A DNA stretch of 64,000 nt, from contig NZ_AVBF01000008.1 of the NCBI RefSeq assembly GCF_000770635.1, forward strand, positions 35,043-99,042. The letters run 5' to 3'. This stretch comes from Pontibacillus yanchengensis Y32. GTDB lineage: Bacteria > Bacillota > Bacilli > Bacillales > BH030062. Below, piece after piece: positions 36,068-45,940 of the stretch (positions are counted from its first letter, which is position 1; the number at the start of each line of letters is the position of its first letter). The notes beneath the pieces are model-generated. The model saw only the letters and a program-made list of their open reading frames with translations. It made no database searches and was not told the DNA's origin. A program made the translations under genes and the position numbers.

Positions 36068-38038
36068 ATGGAATTAAAAGAGATGACAAGTAGCTCCTTA
36101 ATAACCTTTGACATTACTTCAACCAAAAAGGAAGAGGTTATCTGGGAATTAACGGAAGCGCTTTATCAAGAAGGAGCCCTCTCCTCTAAAGAGGATTATT
36201 ATCAAGCTGTCTTAGAGAGAGAAAAAGTATCTGCAACAGGAATGGAATCAGGTCTAGCCATTCCACACGGTAAATCAGATGCTGTAAAAGAAGCTAAATT
36301 TGCTGTAGGTAGGCTACAAAATCCTGTCGAGGACTGGGAAAGCATTGATCCTAATAACAAAGTTGAGCTTGTATTCTTACTTGCTATACCAAATACAGAA
36401 TCTGGATCTACGCACCTAAACCTTTTAGCTGAATTAAGCACGCGCTTAATGGATCAAGATTATTATCAACGACTCATGCAAGCCAACAGTGCACAAGAGT
36501 TTATTACTGCACTAGATCAAACGAGTGATCAACCATCTACAGAACCACAAGAATACGATAAAACAGTTCTTGTTGTAACGGCCTGTGCAGCTGGTATCGC
36601 TCATACGTATATGGCTGCTGAAGCAATGGAGCAAGCCGGACGAAAAAAAGGTATAAAGGTTGCTTCCGAAAAACAAGGAGCAAACGGCTTAGAGGACGAG
36701 CATTCCTCATCCGTTATTAAAGAAGCAGATGCCGTTGTTTTTGCAACGGATATAGCACCAAAAGAAAAAGAACGTTTTGCAGGATTACCTTATGTTCAAG
36801 TAAGGGTTGCTGATCCTCTTAGTAACGGTGAAGAGATTTTAGACCGGGCTTTAAACAATCCGGATGGTACTGTACAAGAAGGGGAAGCTTCATCTGACTC
36901 GGCATCTTCCAGCCAGAAAAAACAAGGTGTTCTTGCTGAAATGGGACAAGCCATCTTAACTGGTATCTCCTACATGATCCCCGTCATTGTCGCAGCAGGC
37001 TTAATGATGGGAATTGCCAAGCTAGGATCTATGCCATTTGGATTAGTAAATGACATTAATGATGCAGAACGATTTGCCAATCACTCTAATGAATTATTCG
37101 TAATTCTACACCATCTGGATAAATTCGGTTATATGATCTTCCAATTTATGTACCCTATATTCGCTGCATTTACTGCTTATGCATTAGCTGACCGTGTCGG
37201 AATTGTTTCTGGTTTTATTGGTGGTATTTTTGCTGCTGGTATCCATTACCGTTTTTGGGGAATTGAAGATGGCGTTGCGTCAGGATTCTTCGGAGCTTTA
37301 ATTCTCGGTTTAGCTGCTGGTTATATATCTAAGTTCCTTAATGAAAAAATTAAGCTCAATAAAAACTTCCAAGCTATGAAGCCTATGCTGATTATACCAG
37401 CTATCAGTGTTCTATCTATTTTTCTATTAAATTTCTATATTGTTGACCCAGTGTTTGGTGGCATGAATATAGCTTTACGTAACTTCATTGAATCTGCTCA
37501 GTCATCCGGTGAGATTGCATTATCCACTGTGATTGCTGCAGCAACAGCGTTTGATTTAGGCGGACCAATTAACAAGGCTGCTGGTGCCATAGCAATTGGA
37601 CTAGCTTCCGATGACATATTTCCTTTAACAGCACGTGTGTTATCCATTGTTATTCCACCTATCGGACTTGGGTTGGCTACTGTATTAGACCGCTATCTAG
37701 TTGGCCGACGGGTATTTAGCCCTGACCTCCGTGTAACAGGTCAAACGTCAATTCTATTAGGATTTATTGCAATCAGTGAAGGTGCCATTCCATTTATGCT
37801 TCGTAATCCGATTATTACGATTCCGATTAACATATTAGGAGCTATTATCGGCTCTACAACCGCTGTTCTACTCGGTGCAAAGCAATGGCTTCCACTTCCA
37901 GCATTCTGGGGATGGCCTCTTGTCGAAGGTTCCATCCTTGCTTATTTACTAGGTTTAGCTGTAGGAGCACTATTCATTGCCGTATCGAATGTATTTATCC
38001 GCTTTGCTCTTATAAAACGAAACCGTATTACTATATGA
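36068..38038 (+). CDS. mngA: PTS EIIABC, fructose family, probable mannosylglycerate-type solute importer (MngA-like)
   Basis: 656 residues, about the length of E. coli MngA. The EIIA domain (1-150) has phosphorylated His67 in GLAIPHGK. The EIIB domain (165-265) has phosphorylated Cys173 in VTACAAGIAHTYMAAEA. The EIIC domain (290-650) is a fructose-type membrane unit with GGPINKAAGAIAIG. It imports a sugar derivative and phosphorylates it, using PEP through HPr. The fructose family also includes mannosylglycerate EII proteins; the GH38 mannosidase and glycerate kinase downstream favour a mannosyl-glycerate solute over fructose or plain mannose. First gene of the operon. Confidence 0.85.
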   Translation: MELKEMTSSSLITFDITSTKKEEVIWELTEALYQEGALSSKEDYYQAVLEREKVSATGMESGLAIPHGKSDAVKEAKFAVGRLQNPVEDWESIDPNNKVELVFLLAIPNTESGSTHLNLLAELSTRLMDQDYYQRLMQANSAQEFITALDQTSDQPSTEPQEYDKTVLVVTACAAGIAHTYMAAEAMEQAGRKKGIKVASEKQGANGLEDEHSSSVIKEADAVVFATDIAPKEKERFAGLPYVQVRVADPLSNGEEILDRALNNPDGTVQEGEASSDSASSSQKKQGVLAEMGQAILTGISYMIPVIVAAGLMMGIAKLGSMPFGLVNDINDAERFANHSNELFVILHHLDKFGYMIFQFMYPIFAAFTAYALADRVGIVSGFIGGIFAAGIHYRFWGIEDGVASGFFGALILGLAAGYISKFLNEKIKLNKNFQAMKPMLIIPAISVLSIFLLNFYIVDPVFGGMNIALRNFIESAQSSGEIALSTVIAAATAFDLGGPINKAAGAIAIGLASDDIFPLTARVLSIVIPPIGLGLATVLDRYLVGRRVFSPDLRVTGQTSILLGFIAISEGAIPFMLRNPIITIPINILGAIIGSTTAVLLGAKQWLPLPAFWGWPLVEGSILAYLLGLAVGALFIAVSNVFIRFALIKRNRITI

Positions 38039-38044
38039 ACAAAT

Positions 38045-38253
38045 GCTCAGGGCGCCCGGGTAGCGACGTATGTGCTGCGGCCCACACGACGTGGGTTGGT
38101 TCGATGTTGCTGCGTGACGCAGCGATTTTAATCGAACTTCCCCTTAACCCGTAGGAGATAAAGGAAACACGAAGAGCGATAGCGATTCGATGTTGACTTA
38201 TCGTACAGAGGTGAGGGAAGCACACTAGTCGCTGGGCGCTGGAGCTGGACGTG
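38045..38253 (+). repeat. GCGCCC/GGGCGC dispersed repeat, long copy
   Basis: It begins GCTCAGGGCGCCCGGGTAGC and ends CTAGTCGCTGGGCGCTGG plus GAGCTGGACGTG. Inside, CCCACACGACGTGGG, GCTGCGTGACGCAGC and the flanking TTCGAT...ATCGAA are complementary stems. It lies 6 bp after the PTS stop codon, inside an otherwise tight operon, and is followed by ~100 bp before the mannosidase. Confidence 0.88.
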
Positions 38254-38359
38254 TAAACGCCAAAATTTAAATTTTCTTTTATTTAATTGAGGGGACGCGC
38301 CATCTGGGAACGATCCCAATCAGCGCGTACCTTCTTATATGCTTTAGGAGGACATAACC

Positions 38360-41029
38360 ATGACATCAAAAAAAGTTTATGTAGTACCTCACTCCCACTG
38401 GGATCGTGAATGGTATTTTACAATTGAAGATTCCAACCTTTTACTTGCTGAAAATATGGACTATTTACTAGATGTACTTGAAACAAACCCAAACTATCAC
38501 AGTTATGTATTTGACGCCCAGATGTCCGTCATTGAAGAATACCTTCATGTGAGACCTGAAAACCGAGAACGTCTACAAACGCTTATTCAAAATAAACGGA
38601 TATTGGTTGGGCCTTGGTACACACAAACAGACTCACTGCTTGTGAACACAGAATCCATTATTCGAAACTTATTATACGGGACTCGTATGGCAACAAGTAT
38701 GGGACATTCCATGAACATTGGGTACCTTCCTGATATATTTGGTCAAAACGCTTACCTCCCTTCCCTTTTCAAAGGATTCGGGATGGAGTATAGCATTTTA
38801 CAAAGAGGTGTCTATTCAGACCAGTTGGATCAGGACTTAAACTTTTTTTGGGCATCACCCGATGGAGAAAGTATTAAAACAAACCTTATGATGTTAGGCT
38901 ATGGACCTGGTAAGTTTTTAACATCTGAACAACAATTCTATGAAGAAAAACTACAGCCTATACTAGATAAACTAGCTAATATGAACCAACGTACAAACAA
39001 CCTGCTACTTCCATCCGGCGGTGATCAAGTACTAGTCCGTGATCACTTTCCAGAAACGATTGAAGCGTTAAATGAGAAAGACAACCAACATGAATATGTA
39101 TTATCCGACTATGAAACGTTCATGGAAGAAACATGGCATGAGGGGCATTCGTTTGATACAACCATCCCTGGCGAGCTTATTGGCACAGAACGATCTAGAA
39201 TACACAACACCATCCGCTCCCAGCGCTATGATATCAAGCAATTAAATACTATTGTGGAAAATAAAATACTACACCAACTAGAACCACTAGCTACCATTGG
39301 AATGGAACTTGGATTACGATTTCCTCAAGAACGTTTGGATGAAATGTGGAAAGAACTATTCGATGTACACGCCCATGATTCCATCGGTGGTTGTAATTCA
39401 GATGATACAAACCACGACGTTCTTATGCGTTTACGAAAAGTAGACCGTATGGCAGATGGGTTGTTAAATCTACAGAAAAAACAAATGACTCATGCCATTT
39501 CTAATAAACTGAATCAGGACAACATTTTTGTTGCATTTAATACAAAACCTACACCGTACACAGGTCAAATAAAGGCCACCTTATTCACGGATGAACCTAC
39601 TTTCCAATTAACAACAATGGACGGTGCTCTACTTGATTCAACGATTACAAAGCAAGACTATTTAAGTGGAGGCAAAAAGGTCGTAGTAACAGCTGAAGGG
39701 GATAAGGAGGTAGAGCTACCAGGCTATTACCGTTCTGAACTCTTAATTCATGTAACAGAACTCAACCCGATGGGATATAACACTTTTCTTGTAGATGAGA
39801 ATGAGGGTTCTGTTGATGCTTTAGAAGAAACAAACGATGGAACTATTTCAAATCAAACATTACGAGTGGATTTTCATTCTAATGGCACGCTATCTTTAAC
39901 AAATAAGCAATCTGGTCAGAAAATCACCGATATGATCCAATTTGAAAATGTTGCAGATGCAGGAGATTCTTATGACTTCTCTCCACTTCCTGAAGACCAA
40001 CCTATTTATATAAAGAGTGCAACACTTAACGCAACCAAGAAAACATCAGGTGTTGAGACTATGGAAGTGGTTCACAATGCACATGTACCAGGGGATTTAT
40101 CAGAACGGTCTGAACAAGTAAATTCCAAAACACTAACCATCCACACAACATTTGAATTAAGGGCAAGTGAAGGGTTTGTAAGAGTACATCATGAGATTCA
40201 AAATGAAGTGAAGGATCACCGTGTACGCGTTCTTCTTAAAACACCTGTTACAGAGCCTCAAGAATCTTTTGCTGACCAGGGATTTAGCACAGTCACAAGA
40301 AGTGCCATCAATCCTTATCTATCAAACTGGAAGGAACGTGGATTTAAGGAAGCACCTGTTTCCATTTACCCTCTTGAACAATTTGTAGGAGTTGAAAATA
40401 AAGCCACTACCTTTGCTGCTATAACATCTGGTATTAAGGAGTATGAGGTGCTTCCTTACCAGGATCAACTAGCTCTAACTCTGTTCAGAAGTGTAGGTCT
40501 ACTTGGGAAAGATAATTTAGCTTGGAGACCAGGGCGTGCTTCTGGCATCAATAACAAAGTAGTTTATACGCCTGATGCACAAATGCAAAAGCATATGACA
40601 TTTGACTATGCTATTTGCTTTGAGTCAAAACAAATAGAAGACGAAACACTTTTTGAAAAAACGCAACAGTATAACAATCATTATGTAACCTATCAAAAGC
40701 AATCACTAAACACCTTTGAAGAACGATTAGACCGTTTCGAAATTCCGTATCCAGTCTCGGAGTTACCTTCTAGTTTTTCACTATTCCAAATTGAACAGCC
40801 ACATGTGTTTATGAGTGTTTGTAAAAAGAGTTATGAAGATGAGAAACCGGTTGTAAGGTTATTTAATCCGTCCAATGAGTTGCAACAAGCTAGCGTCGAA
40901 ACCGATGTGTATGAAACCACTATACGCTCGAACTTATACGAGACCGACTTAGAACCAATCCAACAAGTATCCGTCCCATCCAAAGGATATGAAACCATTA
41001 AACTCGGACGTAAGGGGGAATCTCGATGA
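38360..41029 (+). CDS. mngB: GH38 alpha-mannosidase, probable phospho-mannosylglycerate (or mannosylglucosylglycerate) hydrolase
   Basis: 889 residues, close to E. coli MngB (877). The GH38 catalytic domain starts VPHSHWDREWYFT with Zn ligands His13 and Asp15. The nucleophile is Asp125 in GYLPDIFGQNA, and a further ligand is likely in DVHAHDSIGGCN. WYTQTDSLLVNTESIIRNLLYG matches the MngB subgroup. The rest is the beta-rich C-terminal part of the family. In E. coli MngB splits imported 2-O-(6-phospho-mannosyl)-glycerate to mannose 6-phosphate and glycerate. Here the next gene, a glucosylglycerate-type phosphorylase, raises the option that the aglycone is glucosylglycerate. TAGGAGG before the ATG; the stop overlaps the next start as ATGA. 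The symbol follows the E. coli relative. Confidence 0.85.
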   Translation: MTSKKVYVVPHSHWDREWYFTIEDSNLLLAENMDYLLDVLETNPNYHSYVFDAQMSVIEEYLHVRPENRERLQTLIQNKRILVGPWYTQTDSLLVNTESIIRNLLYGTRMATSMGHSMNIGYLPDIFGQNAYLPSLFKGFGMEYSILQRGVYSDQLDQDLNFFWASPDGESIKTNLMMLGYGPGKFLTSEQQFYEEKLQPILDKLANMNQRTNNLLLPSGGDQVLVRDHFPETIEALNEKDNQHEYVLSDYETFMEETWHEGHSFDTTIPGELIGTERSRIHNTIRSQRYDIKQLNTIVENKILHQLEPLATIGMELGLRFPQERLDEMWKELFDVHAHDSIGGCNSDDTNHDVLMRLRKVDRMADGLLNLQKKQMTHAISNKLNQDNIFVAFNTKPTPYTGQIKATLFTDEPTFQLTTMDGALLDSTITKQDYLSGGKKVVVTAEGDKEVELPGYYRSELLIHVTELNPMGYNTFLVDENEGSVDALEETNDGTISNQTLRVDFHSNGTLSLTNKQSGQKITDMIQFENVADAGDSYDFSPLPEDQPIYIKSATLNATKKTSGVETMEVVHNAHVPGDLSERSEQVNSKTLTIHTTFELRASEGFVRVHHEIQNEVKDHRVRVLLKTPVTEPQESFADQGFSTVTRSAINPYLSNWKERGFKEAPVSIYPLEQFVGVENKATTFAAITSGIKEYEVLPYQDQLALTLFRSVGLLGKDNLAWRPGRASGINNKVVYTPDAQMQKHMTFDYAICFESKQIEDETLFEKTQQYNNHYVTYQKQSLNTFEERLDRFEIPYPVSELPSSFSLFQIEQPHVFMSVCKKSYEDEKPVVRLFNPSNELQQASVETDVYETTIRSNLYETDLEPIQQVSVPSKGYETIKLGRKGESR

Positions 41030-42714
41030 ATCGCGATCAAGTTTTCACAACATTGAAAGAGCAATTACAGACGATTTACGGCAGTGAATTTAGTGAACAA
41101 TACCTTGATAGATTTAACCAGTTATTTAACAAGTGGGAGAAGAAAGACTGGGCTTCTCCCTCTCCTCTTACAGAAGAAAATGTGTACTTGATTACGTATG
41201 GTGATAGCATTTATGAGGAGGGCAAGCCTACCCTTCCTACGTTACAGACTTTTTTAAACAAACATGTGGGAAATCATATTACAGATGTCCACCTTTTACC
41301 TATGTTTCCTTATACATCTGACGATGGCTTCTCTGTATCGGATTATCGACGTATTCACCCTACGTTAGGGGATTGGGAGGATATTCAGTATTTCTCTAAA
41401 GATTACCGATTAATGTTTGATTTTGTCGCCAATCATATTTCGAAGTCCAGTGATTGGTTCCAAGGATACCTAAATGGAGATCCTCAATATCAACATTACT
41501 TCATTCCAAAAACGGATAACTATGACACAAGCCAATTTGTACGTCCGCGTACCTCTCCTTTGTTTCATGAATATGAAGCTATAGATGGAACAAAAACAGC
41601 GCTAACCACATTTAGTGAAGACCAGGTAGATGTTAACTTTCATCATTTCCCAGTTCTAGTAGAAATGACAGATATTCTACTATACTATGCACATCAAGGT
41701 GGCACTAGCATTCGATTAGATGCGATTGGGTTCATATGGAAGAAATCAGGTTCCACATCCATGCATTTACCTGAGGCACACGCGATTGTACAGCTTTGGC
41801 ATACAGTCCTAAACTATTTCAAACCAAACACGCAAATCATTACAGAAACAAACGTCCCTCATGAAGAGAACATTAGCTATCTTGGAGACGGAACGAATGA
41901 AGCCAACATGGTATATCAATTCACCCTCCCTCCACTTGTTCTTTATACACTTACGACACAACAATCAGACAAACTGACTTCTTGGGCCAAAACGATTGAT
42001 AAAGTGTCAGAGAGCGCTACTTTTTTCAACTTTTTAGCAAGTCATGATGGGATTGGTATGCGTCCAACGGAAGGCATCCTAACCAACGATGAGAAACAAT
42101 TATTAGTAGATAAAGTACAGCAAAACGGTGGTCAAGTTTCTTTCAAGAATAACCCTGATGGTACACAATCCGTTTATGAGTTGAATATTAATTATTCAGA
42201 AGCGCTACCAAATGACGATGAACAAGATACAGAAACGAAGGTTCAAAAGATGCTTGCTTCTCACGCCATTTTATTATCGTTTATAGGTGTACCGGCAATC
42301 TATTACCACTCTCTCCTCGGTTCATATAATCATCATGAGGGAGTGCATGCTTCAGGTATGAATCGTCGTATCAACCGGGAAAAGTTTCAATTGGAACAGA
42401 TTGAAAAAGAACTAGTAGAAGATAAAAAGCGCCATGATATTTTTACAAATCTAAAATCAATGATTGCGGTTAGACAGCAAGAAAAAGCCTTCTCTCCGTA
42501 TGCCGAGCAAGAGGTTTTAGAGCTAGGTCCCAACTTATTTGGTTTAAAAAGACAAAATGAAGAAACAGGCGATACGGTTTATTTTATGGTAAATGTGACC
42601 AATCAACATGTCGCATCCCCTCAACATGTAACAGGCACTGATTTAATGACTGGCAAAGGTATAGAGGATTACGTTACCCTTTCTCCATATGCATTCATTT
42701 GGATAAAGGCTTAA
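41026..42714 (+). CDS. GH13 subfamily 18 phosphorylase, probable glucosylglycerate phosphorylase
   Basis: 562 residues of the sucrose-phosphorylase subfamily. The nucleophile is Asp232 in IRLDAIGFIWK and the acid/base Glu274 in IITETNVPH. Motif FNFLASHDGIGMRP (335-347) resembles glucosylglycerate phosphorylases such as E. coli YcjM rather than sucrose phosphorylases with LDTHDGIG. Reaction: 2-O-alpha-glucosylglycerate plus phosphate gives alpha-glucose 1-phosphate and D-glycerate. The glycerate kinase encoded next and pgcA beyond fit the two products. It overlaps the mannosidase gene by 4 bp (ATGA). Sucrose, sucrose 6-phosphate or glucosylglycerol specificity remain alternatives. Confidence 0.8.
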   Translation: MNRDQVFTTLKEQLQTIYGSEFSEQYLDRFNQLFNKWEKKDWASPSPLTEENVYLITYGDSIYEEGKPTLPTLQTFLNKHVGNHITDVHLLPMFPYTSDDGFSVSDYRRIHPTLGDWEDIQYFSKDYRLMFDFVANHISKSSDWFQGYLNGDPQYQHYFIPKTDNYDTSQFVRPRTSPLFHEYEAIDGTKTALTTFSEDQVDVNFHHFPVLVEMTDILLYYAHQGGTSIRLDAIGFIWKKSGSTSMHLPEAHAIVQLWHTVLNYFKPNTQIITETNVPHEENISYLGDGTNEANMVYQFTLPPLVLYTLTTQQSDKLTSWAKTIDKVSESATFFNFLASHDGIGMRPTEGILTNDEKQLLVDKVQQNGGQVSFKNNPDGTQSVYELNINYSEALPNDDEQDTETKVQKMLASHAILLSFIGVPAIYYHSLLGSYNHHEGVHASGMNRRINREKFQLEQIEKELVEDKKRHDIFTNLKSMIAVRQQEKAFSPYAEQEVLELGPNLFGLKRQNEETGDTVYFMVNVTNQHVASPQHVTGTDLMTGKGIEDYVTLSPYAFIWIKA

Positions 42715-42733
42715 AATCAGGAGGGAATGGAAT

Positions 42734-43891
42734 TTGAACCTACTAATCGCATCTGATTCCTATAAAGGATCCGTCTCTGCATACGATGCTGGAGAATCTA
42801 TCAAAAAAGGAATTCTTCGAGCAATTTCAGATGCAGATGTTACAAATGTACCTATGGCTGATGGAGGGGAAGGAACGATTGATGCCATTCTTGCAAATAG
42901 GGAAGGACGCCTTCATGAAGTGAACGTCCACGATCCTCTTATGCATAGCATTACCGTTTCGTATGCAGGCATTACGCATGAAGGCAAGGACACTGCCATT
43001 ATTGAATGCGCACGTAGTACCGGACTCCCTCTTATTCCTGAAGAACAAAGAAATCCCATGCTTCTCAATTCCTATGGGCTTGGGGAACAAATACTGGATG
43101 CAGTGAAGCAAGGTTACCAGCACCTTATCATCACGCTTGGTGGAAGTGCTACGAACGACGGTGGTGTGGGAATGCTGCAGGCTTTAGGATGGACTTTCTA
43201 TAATGACAGGGATGAAGAGCTCCCTATTCAAGGGAACCAGGTTGCAAATGTACACCGCATGTCAGACCAACATCGCCTATCTGAATTAGACTCATGTCAG
43301 ATAACTATTGCAAGTGATGTTACCAACCCTTTTCATGGAAAAAACGGAGCCACTCATGTGTTTGGCCCACAAAAAGGTGCCACTCCTGCTCAGTTAGAGA
43401 CATTAGATCTGGCTCTAGCACGTTTAGCAAGCGTATTTTCTAAGCAATACGGAGAAAATATACAAACCAAACCTGGGTCCGGTGCCGCCGGAGGACTTGG
43501 CGGGGCACTATATATCGGGTTACAAGGAACATTTGAGGCTGGAATCGATGTTGTCATGGACCTGACGAAACTTGAGGACCATATAAAGCAAGCAGACCTT
43601 GTCATTACAGGGGAAGGAAGCCTTGATCAACAATCCCTCATGGGGAAAGTCCCCCATGGTGTAGCCAAACTCGCAAAAAAATACAAGAAACCGATCATTG
43701 GTCTTGCAGGTCGTCATGACCTTGAACTTGAGCAGCTTAATCGCCACCTTGATGTTGTGTTGTCCATCCAAACAGAAGCACGACCAATGGAACAAGCTAT
43801 CGAACCAGATTTCACCCGTAAACAATTAACAGTAACGAGCGAACAACTTATAAGGTTATATCTATTAGGTAGAGCTCACTCTACCAATTAA
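42734..43891 (+). CDS. glxK: Glycerate kinase (glycerate 2-kinase, GlxK/GarK family)
   Basis: 385 residues. It phosphorylates D-glycerate with ATP, giving 2-phosphoglycerate in this family. LLIASDSYKGSVSAYDAGESIKKG at the start, NVPMADGGEGTIDAI and IITLGGSATNDGGVGMLQALG are the family hallmarks. GSGAAGGLGGAL and VITGEGSLDQQSLMGKVP fit the C-terminal domain. The start is a TTG after AGGAGGG, and no ATG is near. It is the last gene of the operon and takes the glycerate released by the phosphorylase and/or mannosidase into lower glycolysis. Confidence 0.94.
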   Translation: MNLLIASDSYKGSVSAYDAGESIKKGILRAISDADVTNVPMADGGEGTIDAILANREGRLHEVNVHDPLMHSITVSYAGITHEGKDTAIIECARSTGLPLIPEEQRNPMLLNSYGLGEQILDAVKQGYQHLIITLGGSATNDGGVGMLQALGWTFYNDRDEELPIQGNQVANVHRMSDQHRLSELDSCQITIASDVTNPFHGKNGATHVFGPQKGATPAQLETLDLALARLASVFSKQYGENIQTKPGSGAAGGLGGALYIGLQGTFEAGIDVVMDLTKLEDHIKQADLVITGEGSLDQQSLMGKVPHGVAKLAKKYKKPIIGLAGRHDLELEQLNRHLDVVLSIQTEARPMEQAIEPDFTRKQLTVTSEQLIRLYLLGRAHSTN

Positions 43892-43908
43892 GTATATCAA
43901 TATACGAA

Positions 43909-43940
43909 AAAGAGGGTGCCCACATGAGGCACCCTCTTTA
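43909..43940. terminator. Bidirectional intrinsic terminator
   Basis: AAAGAGGGTGCC and GGCACCCTCTTT form a 12-bp perfect stem with a 7-nt loop, with A residues on the left and T residues on the right. It ends both the glycerate kinase operon and the convergent pgcA. Confidence 0.92.
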
Positions 43941-43944
43941 TTTA

Positions 43945-45684
43945 TTAATAGGTCGGTGATTCAATAATCGCATTCATTTGTGAAACAACGGCTTCTTTCA
44001 ACTCAGCTAATCGCTTTTCACTTTCTTGATAGGAATTCGATGTTACACCGAAGTAGCATTTAATTTTAGGTTCTGTTCCTGAAGGTCTTAGGCAGCACCA
44101 GCTGTCCTGAGATAATTGGAACTTCACGACATCAGCGTCTGGTAATTGAATGGTTTCTGACTCACCTGAAGCATACGTGCGCGTTCTAGATTGGTAATCC
44201 TCTACTGCTTCAATCGCAAATGGCCCCATTTTTTCAGCGTCTAACTCACGGAAGTGATTCATAATTTGTTGGATTTTTTCGATACCATCCCTGCCTTTAA
44301 GCGTCATGGATTGCAGACCTTCTAGGTAGTAGCCATGGCGTTCATATAAGGTGAACAGCGCTTGATACAACGTTTGTCCCATTGATTTCCAATACGCTGC
44401 CATTTCACACGCTGTCATGGCTGCTTGCACGGCATCCTTGTCACGAACGAAATCACCGATTAGATACCCATAGCTCTCTTCATAACCGAACACAAATGAA
44501 CCGTTTTGATTCACTTCAAATTCACGTATCTTTTCACCGATGAACTTAAAGCCTGTTAACGTTTCTAATGTGTTCGCGCCGTAGGAATCCGCAACAGCTC
44601 TCCCCATCTCTGTCGTAACGATCGTTTTTATGATTTGCGCATCATGCGGTAACGGCTTCGTTTGAGACAGTAAGTAATCAATCATTAATGTCCCTAGCTG
44701 ATTTCCTGTTAACACCGTATATTCTCCATCTTCATTTTTCACAGCCACACCAAGACGGTCTGCATCAGGATCTGTTGCAATTAACAAATCAGCATCTACA
44801 TCTTTTCCAACCTCAATCGCTTTCTCAAATGCCTGATGCTCTTCAGGATTTGGAGATTCTACTGTCGAGAATTCTGGATCTGGTTGTGCTTGTTCCTCTA
44901 CTACATACACGCGCTTAAAGCCTAACTGTTTAAGTCCATCTAATACAGGCTCATAGGCTGTCCCATGAAGAGGTGTAAAGACGATTTTTAAATCCTCAGC
45001 TTGCTCATCAATGACATTCTGATTCTTCACAATACCTTTTAATTCATGTAAATATGCTTCATCTACTTCGCTTCCAACCCACTTCAATAAGCCTTGCGCT
45101 TCTAGTTCTTTCTGATCGAGCACGTCTATTTCTAATTCATTCTCAATACTATTTACATGAGCAATGATTTCGTCTGCTTGTTCTGGGGGAGTTTGTCCAC
45201 CATCAGCATTATATACTTTAAATCCGTTATATTCTGGAGGGTTATGGCTAGCTGTAATCATAGATCCAGCAGCAGCACCTAAATGTCTTACCGCAAAAGA
45301 AAGATACGGGGTAGGACGTAAAGATTCATACACATACGTACGGATGCCATTTGCGCCTAGTACTTTGGCGGTCTCTAAAGCGAACTCTGCAGACATGTAA
45401 CGGGAATCATAAGCCACCGCTACACCTTTCTCCTTAGCACCTTCTACGTTTTCGAGCAAATACATGGCCAAACCTTTAACTGCCTTGCGCACTGTGTATT
45501 TGTTCATTCGATTTGTACCAGGGCCTAAGACACCTCGCATGCCACCTGTACCAAAGGTCAAATCCGTATAGAAAGCTTCCTCTAGGACGTCAGGATGTTG
45601 TTCCATCTCATCTAATTGCGTCTTTAATTGGGCATCTAATCCGTTGAATTGTTTCCATTGTTCATATGTTTTCTGCCAAGTCAT
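43945..45684 (-). CDS. pgcA: Phosphoglucomutase/phospho-sugar mutase
   Basis: 579 residues of the alpha-D-phosphohexomutase family. The phosphoserine loop is TASHNPPEYNG (Ser146), metal binding is IATDPDADRLG, sugar binding is FGYEESYGYLIG, and the phosphate loop is RPSGTEPKIKCYF. It interconverts glucose 1-phosphate and glucose 6-phosphate. B. subtilis PgcA is of similar length and serves UDP-glucose supply. Its position facing the glycosylglycerate operon fits a second use, converting the glucose 1-phosphate made by the GH13_18 phosphorylase. GGGGAG before the ATG. Confidence 0.93.
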   Translation of the reverse strand: MTWQKTYEQWKQFNGLDAQLKTQLDEMEQHPDVLEEAFYTDLTFGTGGMRGVLGPGTNRMNKYTVRKAVKGLAMYLLENVEGAKEKGVAVAYDSRYMSAEFALETAKVLGANGIRTYVYESLRPTPYLSFAVRHLGAAAGSMITASHNPPEYNGFKVYNADGGQTPPEQADEIIAHVNSIENELEIDVLDQKELEAQGLLKWVGSEVDEAYLHELKGIVKNQNVIDEQAEDLKIVFTPLHGTAYEPVLDGLKQLGFKRVYVVEEQAQPDPEFSTVESPNPEEHQAFEKAIEVGKDVDADLLIATDPDADRLGVAVKNEDGEYTVLTGNQLGTLMIDYLLSQTKPLPHDAQIIKTIVTTEMGRAVADSYGANTLETLTGFKFIGEKIREFEVNQNGSFVFGYEESYGYLIGDFVRDKDAVQAAMTACEMAAYWKSMGQTLYQALFTLYERHGYYLEGLQSMTLKGRDGIEKIQQIMNHFRELDAEKMGPFAIEAVEDYQSRTRTYASGESETIQLPDADVVKFQLSQDSWCCLRPSGTEPKIKCYFGVTSNSYQESEKRLAELKEAVVSQMNAIIESPTY

Positions 45685-45940
45685 GCAACCACTCTCCCCA
45701 GTTGTTTTAATACAAATAATTGTTTATATTTTTATACATTTTTCCCAACAGGAACATTCACTATCTTTATTAGCAAACATTAAAGGGCTTTCATTTCGTC
45801 TCTACAAAAAAAGAATTCATGTTGAATTATATCATAATTTAGAACGTGTTCGATTTATGAATTAACGACACATTTAGACATGTATATGTAAACACAAACG
45901 GATTTATTGGTCTTTTGTCGGGGTTTGTTGAAGAACAAAA

